Assembly: GCA_965217175.1 (NCBI GenBank)
Contig: OZ244251.1
Coordinates: 1,798,001-1,862,000, forward strand
Reading direction: 5' to 3'
Source: Bin87 sp965217175
GTDB lineage: Bacteria > Chloroflexota > Dehalococcoidia > Lucifugimonadales > UBA3495
Length of the DNA: 64,000 nucleotides
In this document: one piece after another, positions 62,906 through 64,000 of the stretch
Numbering within the stretch: the stretch's first letter is position 1
Layout: each line of letters starts with the position of its first letter
Notes under the pieces: generated by a model
What the model was told of the DNA's origin: nothing
The model's database searches: none
What the model saw: only the letters and a program-made list of their open reading frames with translations
Made by a program: the position numbers and the translations under genes

Positions 62906-63940
62906 TCAGACCTTGCGGCGCTGATAAATCTGGACGCGGTGGCGATTGGATTCGGTGACGTACAGGCGTTCTTCGCCGTCCAGACGTACCGAAACCGGCC
63001 CCCAGAAATATGGCTCGATTTGCGAGGAAACCAGGTAGGGAGTGTCGAGATGTGGAGGCAACTCAGGTACCAGGTTGGACATCTCCCGGGTATTGCTTTC
63101 GTCGGGATTGACCGACATAAAGTCCTGTGCCCACTTGGACAGGGTGGCTTGCCCGCGAAGCGTCTGGACGAAATTACCGTCGGCGTCAAACAGCTGAACG
63201 CGCTCGTTGCCCCAGTCGGCGACGTAGACATACCCTTCGGAATCCACGCACACGCCCGACGGTCGGCTCAGTTGGCCGTCGCTGGAGCCAGACTCTCCGA
63301 TTGCAGCGACGTACTGACCATCGCTAGTGAAGCGCTGAATGCGGTCGTTGCGCCAGTCGGCGACGTAGACGTGGCCGTTATTGTCGAGGCCGACGCCCCA
63401 GGGCATGTTGAACTGGCCCGGCCCATCGCCCGCCTCGCCCCACATCCCGATGGATTCACCGTCGGTGTTGAATCGTTGCACGCGGTTGTTGCGCTGTTCG
63501 ACCACGTAGATGGTGTCCTCGCCGCAGATGGCGATGCCGCCGGGAGCGTTCATCTGGCCTGGGTCGGTGCCCAGTTCTCCCCACTGCTTGATGAAATTGC
63601 CATCCAGGTCGAATACGGTTACGCGGTGCAGGTGCTCATCGGTTACATACACGCGCTGTTGGCTATCGACGGCCATGGCGATGGGGAGCATCCACTGGCC
63701 TTCGCCGCGGCCGTAGCCCTTGCTGAATTCTCCCAGGTAATCTTCGTCCCAGTTCAACATGCCGATGCGAACGAGGGCGGCGCGGGCGGTATCGCAATGG
63801 CTCAGCACCAGAATTCGCCCGTCGGGAGTGAACGCGGTGTCGTAGGGGTTAATGAAGCCGCGACCGCTTTGGTTGGTGGTAAGGCCGACCGTCTTGACGT
63901 ATTCAATAGGGCCGGCATTGACAGCAGCAGATGTTGTCAC
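62906..63940 (-). CDS. NHL-repeat beta-propeller protein
   Basis: A 344-residue protein with about six NHL blades, each of the type GxxxxPxGVxxDxxGxVYVADWxNxRIQ(R/L)F: for example PWGVGLDNNGHVYVADWRND, RPSGVCVDSEGYVYVADWGN and APGGIAICGEDTIYVVEQRN. No signal peptide or membrane helix is visible, so it is probably cytoplasmic. GTG start with GAGGAG. NHL propellers bind proteins, RNA or small ligands. It is the first gene of the glcDEF operon and could be a structural or lactonase-like partner (inference). Confidence 0.93.
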   Translation of the reverse strand: MTTSAAVNAGPIEYVKTVGLTTNQSGRGFINPYDTAFTPDGRILVLSHCDTARAALVRIGMLNWDEDYLGEFSKGYGRGEGQWMLPIAMAVDSQQRVYVTDEHLHRVTVFDLDGNFIKQWGELGTDPGQMNAPGGIAICGEDTIYVVEQRNNRVQRFNTDGESIGMWGEAGDGPGQFNMPWGVGLDNNGHVYVADWRNDRIQRFTSDGQYVAAIGESGSSDGQLSRPSGVCVDSEGYVYVADWGNERVQLFDADGNFVQTLRGQATLSKWAQDFMSVNPDESNTREMSNLVPELPPHLDTPYLVSSQIEPYFWGPVSVRLDGEERLYVTESNRHRVQIYQRRKV

Positions 63941-64000
63941 GGTGTCGTCTCCTCGAAGATGGCGCAGAGGGACCGGGCTGAAATTATCTGGCCCATTTTA
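63941..64000. other. Upstream edge of the NHL-glcDEF operon
   Basis: Only the ribosome site of the NHL gene is recognisable before the window ends; the operon promoter may lie outside. Confidence 0.4.

Overview
The window is GC-rich, densely coded bacterial chromosome. Gene content points to Chloroflexota, most like the SAR202 / Dehalococcoidia-related lineages. The signs are five luciferase-like flavin monooxygenases in 64 kb, class III (CaiB/BaiF) CoA-transferases, an MmgE/PrpD protein, a stand-alone SCP-x-type thiolase, LarE/LarC, and a 23S rRNA gene not linked to 16S. This assignment is inference from gene content. No transcription-factor gene was recognised anywhere in the window.

Layout. 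1-133: 5' end of rarA. 193-2888: a flavin monooxygenase and an acyl-CoA carboxylase beta subunit, both on the minus strand. 2997-11883: folP-folK, a groEL without groES, a dUTPase-like protein, queG, an EVE-domain protein (minus), a thiolase-like protein, ychF and a GNAT acetyltransferase. 11902-14461: a VOC protein (minus), then larE-larC. 14462-16524: an HNH nuclease and ABC-type ATPase pair that looks like a Septu (PtuA/PtuB) defence system, with a DUF362 gene upstream. 17831-23886: a flavin monooxygenase, an SDR, a sugar nucleotidyltransferase, a MoxR ATPase, a small glutaredoxin and recA-recX. 23883-28555: minus-strand housekeeping genes, namely a zinc-finger membrane protein, plsY, a PHP phosphoesterase, ymdB and rny. 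28894-38418: hydrolases and oxidoreductases, a rubrerythrin-VIT1 fusion, an MmgE/PrpD protein, a duplicated BI-1-like membrane gene (one copy broken), a MOSC protein and an enoyl-CoA hydratase.

38506-41957 is a complete stand-alone 23S rRNA unit: sigma70-type promoter, boxA-like site, long pre-23S processing stem, 23S, initiator tRNA-fMet and intrinsic terminator. No 16S or 5S is present. It is followed by a gene interrupted by two in-frame stops (41990-42817). 43025-48178 is a minus-strand catabolic cassette of two CoA-transferases, two flavin monooxygenases and a small heme-/antibiotic-type monooxygenase. 48360-51772 holds an SRPBCC protein, oligopeptidase B and an amidohydrolase. 51900-55640 is trpDCFB, without trpA, trpE or trpG. 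55692-58626 holds a secreted HNH nuclease, an SDR and a PLP aminotransferase. 58705-63940 is a minus-strand operon of an NHL-repeat protein and glycolate-oxidase-type GlcD-GlcE-GlcF.

Together the genes suggest an aerobic heterotroph that oxidises diverse organic acids through flavin monooxygenases, CoA-transferases, enoyl-CoA hydratase, acyl-CoA carboxylase and GlcDEF. It appears to use split rRNA genes and to carry a small restriction-like defence module. The most interesting points are the PtuAB-like pair, the autonomous 23S-fMet unit, the orphan groEL with a palindrome upstream, the possible LexA box inside the recA promoter, the three-cysteine LarE, and two genes caught in decay.
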